In this document: one piece after another, positions 11,774 through 21,681 of the stretch
How positions within the stretch are numbered: position 1 is the stretch's first letter
Layout: every line of letters starts with the position of its first letter
Assembly: GCA_020740775.1 (NCBI GenBank)
Contig: JAHEWK010000011.1
Span: 1,364,001-1,428,000, forward strand
Direction of reading: 5' to 3'
From: Ilyonectria destructans
Taxonomy: Eukaryota > Ascomycota > Sordariomycetes > Hypocreales > Nectriaceae
Length of the DNA: 64,000 nt
The notes under the pieces: generated by a model
Told to the model about the DNA's origin: nothing
Databases searched by the model: none
Seen by the model: the letters and a program-made list of their open reading frames with translations, nothing else
Program-made: the position numbers and the translations under genes

Positions 11774-12788
11774 ATGGCGCCCGAGGCTCAGCCCATCTTT
11801 CGTGCCGTCGCCACATCAACAAGACCCCTTCACCAGCTTCTCCGATGCATCAACTTTGCCCCCCGAGTCCACGTTCAGATCACCGAAGATGGTGTCAGAT
11901 TCGCGGCGGACCATGCGAGAGTGATGCAAGGTAAGGCTTGAACATGCCCTTGCGCCAGGCCTGGGAACGACACTGACCTAGGGCTTAGGGGTTGCCTTCC
12001 TTGATAAGGCTCTTTTTTCATCTTACACTGTCAACCTACCTACCTCGGAAGATGACGAGGCCATTGAGCTTCCCAATTTTCAAATTTCCTTGTCATCTGT
12101 TCTTGAAGTCATCCAGATCTTTGGGGCCGTCGACGTGGCAACGCGTGCTCAAAAGGCGGACCAGGACCCCTATCGCAGCAACCTCCGGAATTATCGACCA
12201 GATGCATTTAGCAACCAAACATTGGGAATATCTGGGACTTGTACCCTTCTTTATGCAGAAGAAGGGGACCCTTTCAAAATTACAATCGAAGAGTCTGGAG
12301 TCAAGACCACGGCCGCCCTGACCACCTACCTCCCAGAGGCACCTGAGGATATCCCTTTCGATCGGAACGACCTCTCCTTCAAGATTATCATGCAGTCACG
12401 TTCTCTCCTAGATGCCCTCGCTGAGATTTCCCCAACGGCTCCCACAAAACTGGCAATCAACGTTACCAAGACGTCGCCCTACCTTGCCCTCGTTGGCTCT
12501 GGGGACCTTGGCAGTTCCACAGTGGACTTTGCACGTGGCAAGGATCTCCTCGAGACATTCAGCATTCAGGACCGATGGTCACAATGCTACAAGTTCGACT
12601 TTATCAAGAGCTCCACGGAGGCGATGCGGATTGCGAACAAGGTCAGCTTGAGAGGTGATGGTCAGGGGGTGCTTAGTCTCCAGTTCATGGTAGATGTGGA
12701 AGGGGGCAAGAGGAGCTTCTTAGACTTTCGGTTTGTTCCGTTCATTCAACATGACGAGGATGAGGACGAGGCTGAGGACCAAGATTGA
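11774..12788 (+). CDS. RAD1: DNA-damage checkpoint clamp subunit RAD1 (9-1-1)
   Basis: A PCNA-like subunit of the Rad9-Rad1-Hus1 clamp (S. pombe Rad1, S. cerevisiae Rad17), loaded at DNA damage to activate the ATR-type kinase. Exon 1 is 11774-11930, a 58-nt intron spans 11931-11988 (branch CACTGAC), and exon 2 is 11989-12788; the product is 318 aa. The phase-1 join gives VMQGVAFLDKALFSSY. Supporting blocks are the N-terminal INFAPRVHVQITEDGVRFAA, the central FKIIMQSRSLLDALAEI and the C-terminal KVSLRGDGQGVLSLQFMV, followed by the acidic tail DEDEDEAEDQD. Length and order fit the two-lobed sliding-clamp fold. Confidence 0.93.
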
Positions 12789-13571
12789 AGTGGCGCGGTT
12801 GAGACACGGCCTAGTATCCTTTGTCTATGCCTTGACTAGAAATACATTGTTTCTCCCTTGAATCGGCCATGCGCATTACTGGAAGTGTTTTAGTGGGAGT
12901 GTTTTACTTGACGGGCGAATGACGAAGCGGCTGACGTTGGGACATGCCGATTTTATCCCAATTAAACTCCAGGAGGTCACATCGGTCGATTATGCCATTC
13001 GGACTCTAGCCCTGCGCCAAAGACACAGTAACCGCCCACTGAGGGAATGGTAAGTTGGCTTGTGGGCCGCCAGGGTGAAGCATCACGCCACTACTGGCAA
13101 CGGGCGCTTGTTGATTGAGAGAAGAGCGAAGCAAAAAGTGATACATGGCAGGCCGCGTCGCTCCATGGTGGCTGACGCCCAACCTTCACGTGAGACTGTC
13201 GCAGGCTGCGATGGCCGTAGCCAACCGTTTAGCGGTGAGGCCCCTTTTGATCGGCCGGTGGAATTCAAACGACGCCGAGATGGCTGTTCAACCTGACACT
13301 AGTGAACTCAAGGAAGCAATGACGAAAAGGGGTGTTTGGAATGAGAACCGTGCTTTGTTTCAGAGTGCATTGCAATGAATGGATGGGAGGTGTGAAATGT
13401 ATTGTTAAAAGGAGCATACGCCGTTAAATATCGAGCGACCGAACACTTATTGACACTCGCTGCTGGTTTTATTCATTTGCGAATCGCGAAGTTATCCACT
13501 TGTCCTAGTGCTTTCTCGTTTTTTTTCTCTGCTGTGCACCCTCGTTACAAGACCCGCGCGTTCCATCCGAA

Positions 13572-13853
13572 ATGGACTGTTCACACAATATCAAGATGGT
13601 GGTGACTGGCAGACAAAGGTTCGACAACGAGACCAAAGAAGCAGCTTGGTCAGGCCGAGTTCTGTGCTCAATCAAGTCATTAATGGCCACGGTCTTCGTC
13701 AACCAGCCAGAATTGGTTACTCGTGACGATGACCAAGAGCCCCTGCTGGAGGAGACGAAGCCGTATGTGCCGAAACATGCTGCTTCGTCGTTTCTCAAGA
13801 CGGCAACGTCCCGGGCGATGATGACACGCAATGAGATGCTCCGACTGCGCTAG
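13572..13853 (+). CDS. possible small protein, 93 aa
   Basis: A single open frame from ATG at 13572 to TAG at 13853. Codon choice is moderately like that of the neighbouring genes (many GAG, AAG, GTC and CTC codons), and composition is protein-like, with the acidic stretch DDDQEPLLEETKP near the middle. I recognise no domain, signal peptide or membrane span. It lies in a region otherwise without genes, so it could equally be chance. Confidence 0.25.
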   Translation: MDCSHNIKMVVTGRQRFDNETKEAAWSGRVLCSIKSLMATVFVNQPELVTRDDDQEPLLEETKPYVPKHAASSFLKTATSRAMMTRNEMLRLR

Positions 13854-16103
13854 TTGGGCACCTGGTTGCGAATACGAAAGTACCGCGATCAAGATCAAAA
13901 CCAAGCTTCTTGATGACGACAAGAACCATGACGAAACAAACGGATGACAACGGCGGCAAAGCAATGGACATGGACGAATACGACAAACTACAAAATAAGC
14001 AAAAATTTGGATTGGTCAATGTTTAGACCAAGTCATGGATCATATTCTTGTTCTCGCAATTTGACTATAGTTGGGGGCGGGTTGTGACATAGGGCGGCTA
14101 GGCGCTTGGAGTTATTTTTGGGATTCTAGTCGAACAGGTTTCGATCAGATAATATATTCTACGCCGTTCAGGATTGAAACGAAGATAGGATTGTATTAAC
14201 CGCCGTTGAGTGTTTCCTGTGTCTGGTCTGAAGCGTGCCAAAATTAGAATCCACCAATGCTCTCGCTGTGTAGTCAGTGGCGGATCAGTGTGTGAGGGTC
14301 CTGTTTCCACCCGCCCGCCGCCGCCTGCAGAAGCCGGCAATCCTTCGCCCAGACGAGAGTGGGTTGGTCCGAGAACAACACACAGTACGTGGACGATTGC
14401 TGTACGGTCTGCTCTACGTCCTTCCATTAGCATAGAGATATAGGTGGGCTCATACACATGGCCATAGCCCACGCACGCACCCGCCCGCCATCTGAAAGAG
14501 TTCGCACTGTATCTCGAAGCTTTCAGCCAAGTGGTTCTAGTCCGCTCCCGTGCATGGGAATCCAGTCGACATGCATCACTCATGGCGGTTACGAGCTTAA
14601 TCATGGTTTCAGGGCAACGTCTAAGCCTGCCTAGCGACGGATAGATGCCGCTGCAGCTATCCCGGGCGTCCAGGACGGCTGAGCGTTTAGACATGTGGAG
14701 CTGGTCTGTTCTGTGAGATCAATGGAGATTTGGGGTCGGGTCGCCCGGAGCGAGCTGCTCCCGAGAGGATTTTGCCTGAGTCTTTGTAAATATCGTCTAC
14801 ACGACGGCCGTCAAACCCCAGACCGGTACTTTTTATTTGAATCCGCTGGGATGCAGGTCCGGGTAATTGATGTGGGAGTGAGGATTGATGCATCAGGTTT
14901 TCCCGAGGCATCCTGCGAAAGTGCGGCACGCACGTGGGTTGCGAGATGTGATGTGAGGAGGCATGTCATTGAGGCCAGTGACCTGATTCAATCAATCGTA
15001 CGGCCGTGAATAGCTCAGTCGAACCATGGAAAAGTCATTGTCGATCATGAAATGCTGGACGTCTCTGCACAACCAACATCTCCAGTATTGCTCTTAGCAT
15101 TGTTGGGCAACTCAGTCTCGATGAGGCAGTTGGTGTCGTGCAACATAACTTAGGTACCTACATATTCAGGCATGCACTGAGGCACCAACACAGCCATCCT
15201 CTGCAATCCACCAGCCACACCCCAGTCGGGCGAGGTTCCATTGTTTCCACAACACCATCCAAGGGCCTGCCCACAATCCGCAAATACACCAGAGTAGTAC
15301 TGCCGTCTGTCTCTTCCTACGCCACGCTAAGGATCCGGAGCGCATCTCGTCCGGCCAAGCGCATAGGCCCCCGACTTCCGGAAGTTCCTCGCTTCCGAGT
15401 TGACGATAATGTTTCTTCCGCCTTGGGCTCCTTGTTCTGAAACGTCCACCCGACGGAACCATGTTCATGAGTGTCGTGCAAGCCAAGGCACTGGCCCTTT
15501 GTAGCCACTTCCGCACATGCAGCGATCAGCCGTGTGAACCCTGCTTTGGGGGCCTTTTGGCGATTCATCCCTCCCTGCAGGTGTACGGCCAAGCCTTGGA
15601 ATGGAACGAGGACCATGCACGCCATTTGCCGCACACTGCCTGCTGGACAAGATAGGCAGTGCGGCATTCACCATCTGTGCACGAGCAACGTTTCCGCCTC
15701 TCCACTATCGCGGGGCTGGGCCACATGATGATCTTGAGCGTTGGTCTCCCTCCGGCAATGGCGATTTTACGGCTCCAGTCGGCGAGGGACAAGTGACTCG
15801 GTCGCCGACTCGACGACTACCAGAATTACACAGCTGCCCGTTGGTGACTCCGCCGAGTACGGACTTGGTTGAAAAGGCCCAGGCATCCATCACTGGCAGC
15901 TGGGTGGCCGTGGTGATACAAGTGTTACGCTGCCCGTCGAGTCTCATTCGTGTCACGATGCTAGGTGTTACCTTGTCTTATCCTGTACTCCTGTCCCCCG
16001 TGTGTTGTCATTCCTGGCTAACCGACGACAGTGGCTTGAAGTTTAACCAACCGCACTGTCGTCACGGACGCTTCCCTAGGCTGTGCGCTCGACTGTCACG
16101 CTG

Positions 16104-16134
16104 TTGTGTGTGTGTTGTGTGTGTGTTGTGTGTG
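16104..16134 (+). repeat. TG-rich microsatellite
   Basis: Alternating GTGTGTGT broken by TTG steps (TTGTGTGTGTGTTGTGTG pattern). It is a simple alternating purine-pyrimidine tract in non-coding DNA. Confidence 0.85.
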
Positions 16135-16915
16135 CTGCGTTGGACCCATCCCTCATTGCCGGATCGTTCACCAGTTGGCCGAGGCAGAGCGGGAACACCC
16201 TGGAACCAACGTTGAAGGATCTGGAGGATCGAGCATTCTTCCCACGGTGGCAAAAGCGCCGACCCGCCCCCTCCGGAAGAGGGTGCATCGACACTCTGCA
16301 GGACAGTACCGGCATCACCCAGTGGGGGATGAGTGCGGCTGACCCAGGTTCCCGCGATACGAAGTCGGGCTTCCATCGGTGAAGCATTCTGCGTAGAAGC
16401 CAGAATAGTAACAGCCACGATAGCAGGTGCCCAATGACAGCCCGAGTCCGAACCAGCACCTCCCCGTTCAGTCAGTCTGCCCGCATGCTGTGCAGGGTTA
16501 TCGGTACTGCGACTCCACACCGCATCCTGGCCCTGGTCGCATCCGTTGCGCGATGATCCTGGAAGCCGCTTACATGGATGATGGCAGCGATGAGCGCTCT
16601 AGTTGCCCAAATATTCCCTTCGCAAGACGCCCGCACCGTGTGCGCTCAAAGGTATTTGATTTGTCCTACGCCATGTCTTGGTCTGTCGATTTCAAGTTCA
16701 TATCGCTTCCACTGTCCTATCCACGGCACTGTTTTCAAGCTTGGGGAATTAATTGATGCGTCCCTACCTGCCAAGTACCGCCTATTGTGCTACACCACTC
16801 GCCATCATCCTATTTTACCTCTTATTCCTCACTAGAGCCATGTGAAACGTTCTCTTCCCTTTATCCTTTCATTTAGTCCCCTGCAGCGTTTACGCTGTGC
16901 ATCGCTCTACTCAAC

Positions 16916-19111
16916 ATGGCAGGATCTCTGCTACGTCGGCTTATAAGCTCGAATCGCCCGAAGGCGAACAGCGACTGCGATGGGACCGATTCTTGCGGCG
17001 ACGATGATGATCGATCTGCGAAGAAACCCTCGGAAACGAAGCAGCGCACGCAATCATGGATTCCGGCCAGCAAAAAGAAACACTCCTCGACCGTTCCCAT
17101 CGATATCCGGAGAGTCCACAGTATCCACCGAGTCTCGAGTCCATTGCCTCACGTTACCGTCGGCAGTCATCCATATTCTTCCTCATACAGCTCGCTGCCC
17201 GGCTTAACGGCGCAGGAAGACGTCATCGTGGGGACCCCGCCGCAACACAGAAGGGCTGCGTCCACTCTTTGTCTCCCTAATCAAGGGCGAATCAACCGAC
17301 ATTCCCTTACACCCCAACGTCCTCCACGACCAATGGAGAGACTACTCAGCTCTCCAGATGAGGAAGTTCTTTTGAGTCAAACTCATTTGAGGCCGTCGCT
17401 CTCTTTGTCCGTTCCTGGAGTTGAACATCCCGAAACCAGGCTTCATTGCCATGTGTCGCTCGACAAAGAAAGTCCGACAGGGTCAATGATCGTCGACGAA
17501 ATTTTAATACTGGAGACTGAGGAAGCCTTCAAAGCCGTTGGAAGCGCCCTACAGGATATCAGACCTACATCGCAAACATATGAGCAACTACCAACATCTA
17601 CACGAACATCTACACACACATCCACTTTACCACTTCCCCTATCACTTACGTATAAGCACTCGCAATCGATGCCTTTGCCGTTGAGATATAACAAGGACCT
17701 GAGGTCGTCCCCGTGTCACCCATCATCACCAGCAAGGAAGGCCTCGGTTAAGAAACCAAAAAGGAAGGAGGCCACTCTGAAGTCCTCGTTCAGTGCGCCC
17801 CGTCAGAGAAGGTCTCTGATTCATGGTTCACGATGGGCCCTGTCAGGGAATGTGACAGACATTCTTACCGGCCAGCGCTTCAAGCGCATCGAAGCAGACG
17901 AGATGCTAACACCAGAGCGTCTCGAACTATTAAAGATTAGGCGGGAAAAGGCACGATTAGAAAAGGAGGAGGAGGAGGAGAAGCAGCTGAAGGCTCGAGA
18001 ATCAATTGAATTGACTTGCAGTCTAAGTTTGGATAGTCCTGACACCCCCGTCGAGCCGTTTCACCTCCAGGACCTACCATCGCGGATTGGGGCGGCAGGA
18101 GTAGCAGCGATGACAACCTTTGCGGAACCAGTACCCCCTTCAGTCCTCTCTGATCAGGATGTCACCCACGAAGACTTTTCGATTCGGATCGATACGCCAG
18201 AGAACAAGGGGTACTTAGAGAGCCCTGAAGAGAACGATACTTCGCTCACTACGGAGACTCCTATTCCACTACCGCCACCCAAAAACCCTGCGCGATTTGG
18301 AACGCCACCGCATCTGAGACCATTACCACCACTACCTAAAACGAAGACGGCAACTCGATCCAAGGCGCCGATGAAGGCTCCAAAGAGGATCCGAGGCCAG
18401 TGTGAACCCAACTTGAAAGCCGAGGAAAAAGATGGAGTCCTCTATCTCAAGAGTACCCCGTTCACGTTGACGCAGCCGCAATTTCGCCATGGCTCTATAA
18501 CCTTGCCCAAAGCCGAGTCGCACCAGGCTGTGACAATGGACGATACACTTGATTGGACGGCGTTCCAGATGGCCATTCTGTGTGGTGCCGGAGACTTGTT
18601 CCAGGATTTGACTATTGAGGAGGACGCCAAACAGGTCGAGGATATCACGACTTGGTTCGGCTCGTTCGGTTTCGAGACGTATGGAGAGATGATCCGGGAG
18701 GATGTGCCTGCGCTGTCCTTCCGAACCTCGTCTCAGAGCACCATCTCATCGACTCCCTCGACGATAGATATGGACATGGATCTCCCCATCCCGGTGGGAT
18801 CTGAGTACCCGTCTGGGTTCTGGAACGACCCTTCATCCGGACAATGTGCCAGCAAGGAAAAGTTCTACAGCAATTCGGGACTGAAGCGCTGGATGGGCGA
18901 GGGCCGGCCAAAGAAATATACATCACGCAGCTCAATGGACAGCCTGCCGCCAAGCCCGATGCTGCCGTTGGTGATGTCGGTGGGAGATATAAGTGGCGAT
19001 GAGGCGGCGGAGCCGGTACCGATGGGATATAACCTGCATCATGACTTGGGAGACTTTTTGAGATGGGAGGCGGAGAACGTCTGGGCAAGTGGGTTCTGCG
19101 ACTCGCCTTGA
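16916..19111 (+). CDS. unrecognised fungal protein, 731 aa, mostly disordered
   Basis: An uninterrupted frame of 731 codons with an ATG following ACTCAAC. I do not recognise the family. Most of the N-terminal 480 residues are Ser/Pro/Thr-rich and probably disordered. A short charged helix or coiled coil lies near residues 335-365 (RLELLKIRREKARLEKEEEE). The most protein-like block is roughly residues 505-600, with VLYLKSTPFTLTQPQFRHG, a hydrophobic TLDWTAFQMAILCGAGDLF segment and ITTWFGSFGFETYGEM. A second conserved-looking block at the C-terminus contains YNLHHDLGDFLRWEAENVW. There is no signal peptide or membrane span. Size, long open frame and fungal codon use make it a real gene; function is unknown. 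Confidence 0.82.
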   Translation: MAGSLLRRLISSNRPKANSDCDGTDSCGDDDDRSAKKPSETKQRTQSWIPASKKKHSSTVPIDIRRVHSIHRVSSPLPHVTVGSHPYSSSYSSLPGLTAQEDVIVGTPPQHRRAASTLCLPNQGRINRHSLTPQRPPRPMERLLSSPDEEVLLSQTHLRPSLSLSVPGVEHPETRLHCHVSLDKESPTGSMIVDEILILETEEAFKAVGSALQDIRPTSQTYEQLPTSTRTSTHTSTLPLPLSLTYKHSQSMPLPLRYNKDLRSSPCHPSSPARKASVKKPKRKEATLKSSFSAPRQRRSLIHGSRWALSGNVTDILTGQRFKRIEADEMLTPERLELLKIRREKARLEKEEEEEKQLKARESIELTCSLSLDSPDTPVEPFHLQDLPSRIGAAGVAAMTTFAEPVPPSVLSDQDVTHEDFSIRIDTPENKGYLESPEENDTSLTTETPIPLPPPKNPARFGTPPHLRPLPPLPKTKTATRSKAPMKAPKRIRGQCEPNLKAEEKDGVLYLKSTPFTLTQPQFRHGSITLPKAESHQAVTMDDTLDWTAFQMAILCGAGDLFQDLTIEEDAKQVEDITTWFGSFGFETYGEMIREDVPALSFRTSSQSTISSTPSTIDMDMDLPIPVGSEYPSGFWNDPSSGQCASKEKFYSNSGLKRWMGEGRPKKYTSRSSMDSLPPSPMLPLVMSVGDISGDEAAEPVPMGYNLHHDLGDFLRWEAENVWASGFCDSP

Positions 19112-19646
19112 AAACAGGACATTCGTTATTTAGCTTTTTTGTTTGTTACGCTTACGACTACGGCGCATGGGAGACACGGCATATTGATGAGGTTAATGGT
19201 CTGGTTATTTTGGATTGGGAGCGGGGATCATATATACCTAGAACGGCGCTCTTTCGGATACCGTCTACGACGACATTGACAGCATGACAAATTGGATGGG
19301 GCATAAATGCGGCGCATAGTATTTATTAATAACACTGGAATCCAGAGTTACATGATTCTCTCCCCATGACATGTGTAGAATTATAAGGATGCCTACGGGA
19401 CATTGGGTGTTGCCTGAGCGAGGCTCCCGCCCAAGTATTAGCGAGCTAAATTGGGAAGTCGGTCTGCGTCGAGCATCAGTCGAGACTGGGCCGAGTCGAC
19501 CAGTCCATAAGAAGGGGCTCAGACGATGGGTGATTTTGACAAACTTTTAACTAAACAATTGCATCCATGGTTGGTGTTTTGATCTTGCACTCAGTGTTCT
19601 AACAAGGCGTCAAATCTCACAAAGGTCAAAGCTGGAAAGAAGCAAC
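19112..19646. other. intergenic, 535 bp
   Basis: 3' flank of the 731-aa gene and upstream region of the next gene. AATAAT/ATTTATTAAT stretches near 19318-19330 could serve as poly(A) signals. No gene seen. Confidence 0.5.
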
Positions 19647-20330
19647 ATGTTCATTCGGGTCGGCATCATCATCGCGGTGGCGACCTTTTTTCTCGTCCGA
19701 GTCTACATCAATCGAGAGCCGTCACCGCGGATGTTTTGGCTGGATGACGATACCACAGACGACTCAGACCTCCCAATCCATTATAGCGCAGGCCTGTACG
19801 AGAACCGGTGCAGGAGCCAGGACGAGGACCCCGACAAAGACGATATCCAGGATCGACGGAATGCCCGGACTGTCTTTGGAAACTCCATCGGCACAACCGT
19901 CATGTGTTATCCGAGGAAGGGAGGCCGGTACACATTACACGAATGCTCCGTCGTCGAACTGGATTTCCTGGGCCTCGACCGATTCGCGCCGGCGCAGCGC
20001 TCGTACGATGCGACGGAGGAAGAGGCGCTTTGCGGGCGGATGCGGCAACTGGGAGCACAGTGGTCTAGTATCAGCGGCGACGGCTCCGAGGTCATCGATC
20101 TGTATTCGCCGGTTCTGTACGTCGGGTGGCCGGCCGGCGGCGGCGTGTGGGTGGTCAAGATGGCGTATTGGGAGGCGTCCCGCAAGGGGCTGGGGAGGAT
20201 TTCCAATGCCGCCACGATGGAGGAGCGGTGTCGACTGATTGAACAACTTGGAGGGACGTATTACGACGATGCGAGGGAGTGTCCGCACCTGGATCTCGAG
20301 GAGATGGATCCGGTTGTTGATGATGATTAG
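19647..20330 (+). CDS. unrecognised protein with N-terminal membrane anchor
   Basis: A single 227-aa frame. The N-terminus (MFIRVGIIIAVATFFLVRVY) is a hydrophobic helix that could be a signal anchor or an uncleaved signal peptide. The remainder is soluble and acidic, with four or five cysteines (VMCYPRKGG, LHECSVVEL, EEALCGRM, EERCRLIEQ, ECPHLDLEE), so a lumenal or extracellular, possibly disulfide-bonded domain is plausible. The segment PVLYVGWPAGGGVWVVKM resembles a beta-hairpin core. I recognise no catalytic motif or family. Start context is AAGCAACATG. It may be specific to a group of fungi. Confidence 0.72.
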   Translation: MFIRVGIIIAVATFFLVRVYINREPSPRMFWLDDDTTDDSDLPIHYSAGLYENRCRSQDEDPDKDDIQDRRNARTVFGNSIGTTVMCYPRKGGRYTLHECSVVELDFLGLDRFAPAQRSYDATEEEALCGRMRQLGAQWSSISGDGSEVIDLYSPVLYVGWPAGGGVWVVKMAYWEASRKGLGRISNAATMEERCRLIEQLGGTYYDDARECPHLDLEEMDPVVDDD

Positions 20331-20923
20331 GATGGCGATACACTTGTGTCAATCAACTGCACCGGCCACGACTAATAAGAACTAGCAGTCTTTGGCAAAC
20401 TGGATGCCCCGAGTCGTCTAATCCCACACATACGTGTCTTGGAGAGATTAAGTTACCCGATCACAGTCAACCAACTCTAAGCATTGAGTGTTGCAATATC
20501 GGACCCGGGAAGCTCCACCGCTCCGATCGTGGCGGAGATAGACGTGTGGCGCGGCCAAACGCCAACAACCAACAAGGTCTCACCCAGCACGTCGTTTTGT
20601 CAGACATTCTCACAGTCACACTCGCCCTTGCATCTCAGCAACATCGCATCACGTCGCATCACAGACAAAGCATCCTTTTTCGTCACATTCCGGTTCCGCC
20701 ACTGACTTACAAGCCCCCACAAAGCGGGGCAGCGAAAAGACAGAGCCGCCACCACCAAACAACATCACCATCAACACCATCACCGAGTCAACAGCTGCTT
20801 TTCGGCGACTACTTCCAGGATAAGGCAGCACCTCAAAGCCCCTGCAAACAAAGGAAAGGAAAAGGAAAAGGAAAAGGAAAAACGCATCATCGCAGACCAA
20901 CAACCCGCCAAAGACGCACCAAG
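20331..20923. other. upstream region and leader of CDC26
   Basis: 593 bp without a gene of its own. It is CA-rich (CACTCGCCC, ACATCACCATCAACACCATCACC at 20761-20790) and ends in a GGAAAA repeat just before the CDC26 start, so the mRNA probably has a long purine/CA-rich leader. An open frame in phase with CDC26 runs upstream to an ATG at 20546, but that stretch lacks conserved sequence and I treat it as leader. Confidence 0.5.
20851..20882 (+). repeat. GGAAAA tandem repeat
   Basis: About five copies of a 6-bp GGAAAA unit (first copy GGAAA) directly in the presumed 5' leader of CDC26, ending 42 bp before its ATG. Confidence 0.85.
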
Positions 20924-21163
20924 ATGCTCCGCCGCCCCGCAACAACGCTGCACATCACCTCCGAGGACGTCGCCGCTTACGAGGACCGGCGCGCCCGCGA
21001 GGCCCAGGTCGCAGCGCAACAGGCCCGGATCGCCGCCGCCGCCGAGGCCCACGCTGCCGCCGAGGCCGCCGGCATGGAGGGCGTCCAGGCGAGTCCCGAT
21101 GCCGAGGCGCGCGTGAGGAGGGCGCGCGACGATAGGATCGGTGTCACGAGGCGCGGGAGGTGA
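20924..21163 (+). CDS. CDC26: anaphase-promoting complex subunit CDC26
   Basis: A 79-aa protein beginning MLRRPATTLHITSEDVAAYE. In the CDC26/APC12 family a conserved N-terminal MLRR...(I/L)(T/E)xxDxxxYE segment inserts into the TPR groove of APC6 and stabilises the ubiquitin ligase that drives anaphase; this protein matches that signature. The rest is a predicted Ala/Arg/Glu-rich helix (EDRRAREAQVAAQQARIAAA) and a basic tail. The start at 20924 (context ACCAAGATG) is chosen because the family motif begins exactly there. The gene is intronless and very short, so it is easy to miss. The name rests on the N-terminal motif only. Confidence 0.75.
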   Translation: MLRRPATTLHITSEDVAAYEDRRAREAQVAAQQARIAAAAEAHAAAEAAGMEGVQASPDAEARVRRARDDRIGVTRRGR

Positions 21164-21681
21164 GAGAGAGGCTGAGAGGATGCTCGGGAATCACGGTCAA
21201 GGCTGAGGTTGTTGGATATCGCTGTTGGACTAGACGCCGCACTAGGTCACAGTCCCTGGATGGCTTGGATGGCTTGATACCTTCTATCACAGGGCGTCAA
21301 CTCCACGCCTCCATGGATAGATAGGTAGTACCCTTGATCTTCCTCGCCTCTCACAAACTCAAGCATAACGATAATGACAAACTGATTCACACAACACTTT
21401 CTTCATCTCTCGCTCACTGTCGAGTACAATTACACCTCAGTCTATCCTCCGCCCACACATTATTCCCTATATACACATAATAAATAGACTCAAGGTTCGA
21501 GCCAAAAACACAACTTGCGATTCCCCAAAATGCACCGGTCCCTGTATCCAAGTGTCCGCCCTTTCGGTTTGTCTTGTTCTCCTTCGTTGTTTTTCTCCGT
21601 TTCTCCGTCATGAATATGTTGTGAAATGATGTGATTATATACAAAGGTCCAAGTATTGGGTTCAGTTTACATCCTTACACA
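21164..21681. other. intergenic between convergent genes
   Basis: 3' flanks of CDC26 (+) and the CDC1-like gene (-). AT-rich around 21440-21490 with TATATACACATAATAAATAG, a plausible poly(A)-signal area. No gene. Confidence 0.5.

Larger units (their letters stand above)
12789..16915. other. 4.1-kb gene-poor interval
   Basis: This is the longest stretch without a convincing gene. It has many short overlapping frames on both strands with no family motif and no good intron-joined structure. One small open frame (13572-13853) is listed separately at low confidence. A TG-rich tract sits at 16104-16134. The last ~900 bp should include the promoter of the gene starting at 16916. A non-coding RNA or fast-evolving lineage-specific genes could hide here, but I cannot show either. 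Confidence 0.5.

Noticed and set aside
14098..14694. 198-codon minus-strand frame
   Set aside because: Composition looks random, with no hydrophobic core or conserved motif, and codon use is unlike the neighbours.
15601..16215. 204-codon plus-strand frame ending over the TG repeat
   Set aside because: Part is simple repeat translated as Cys/Val, and the rest has no recognisable features.
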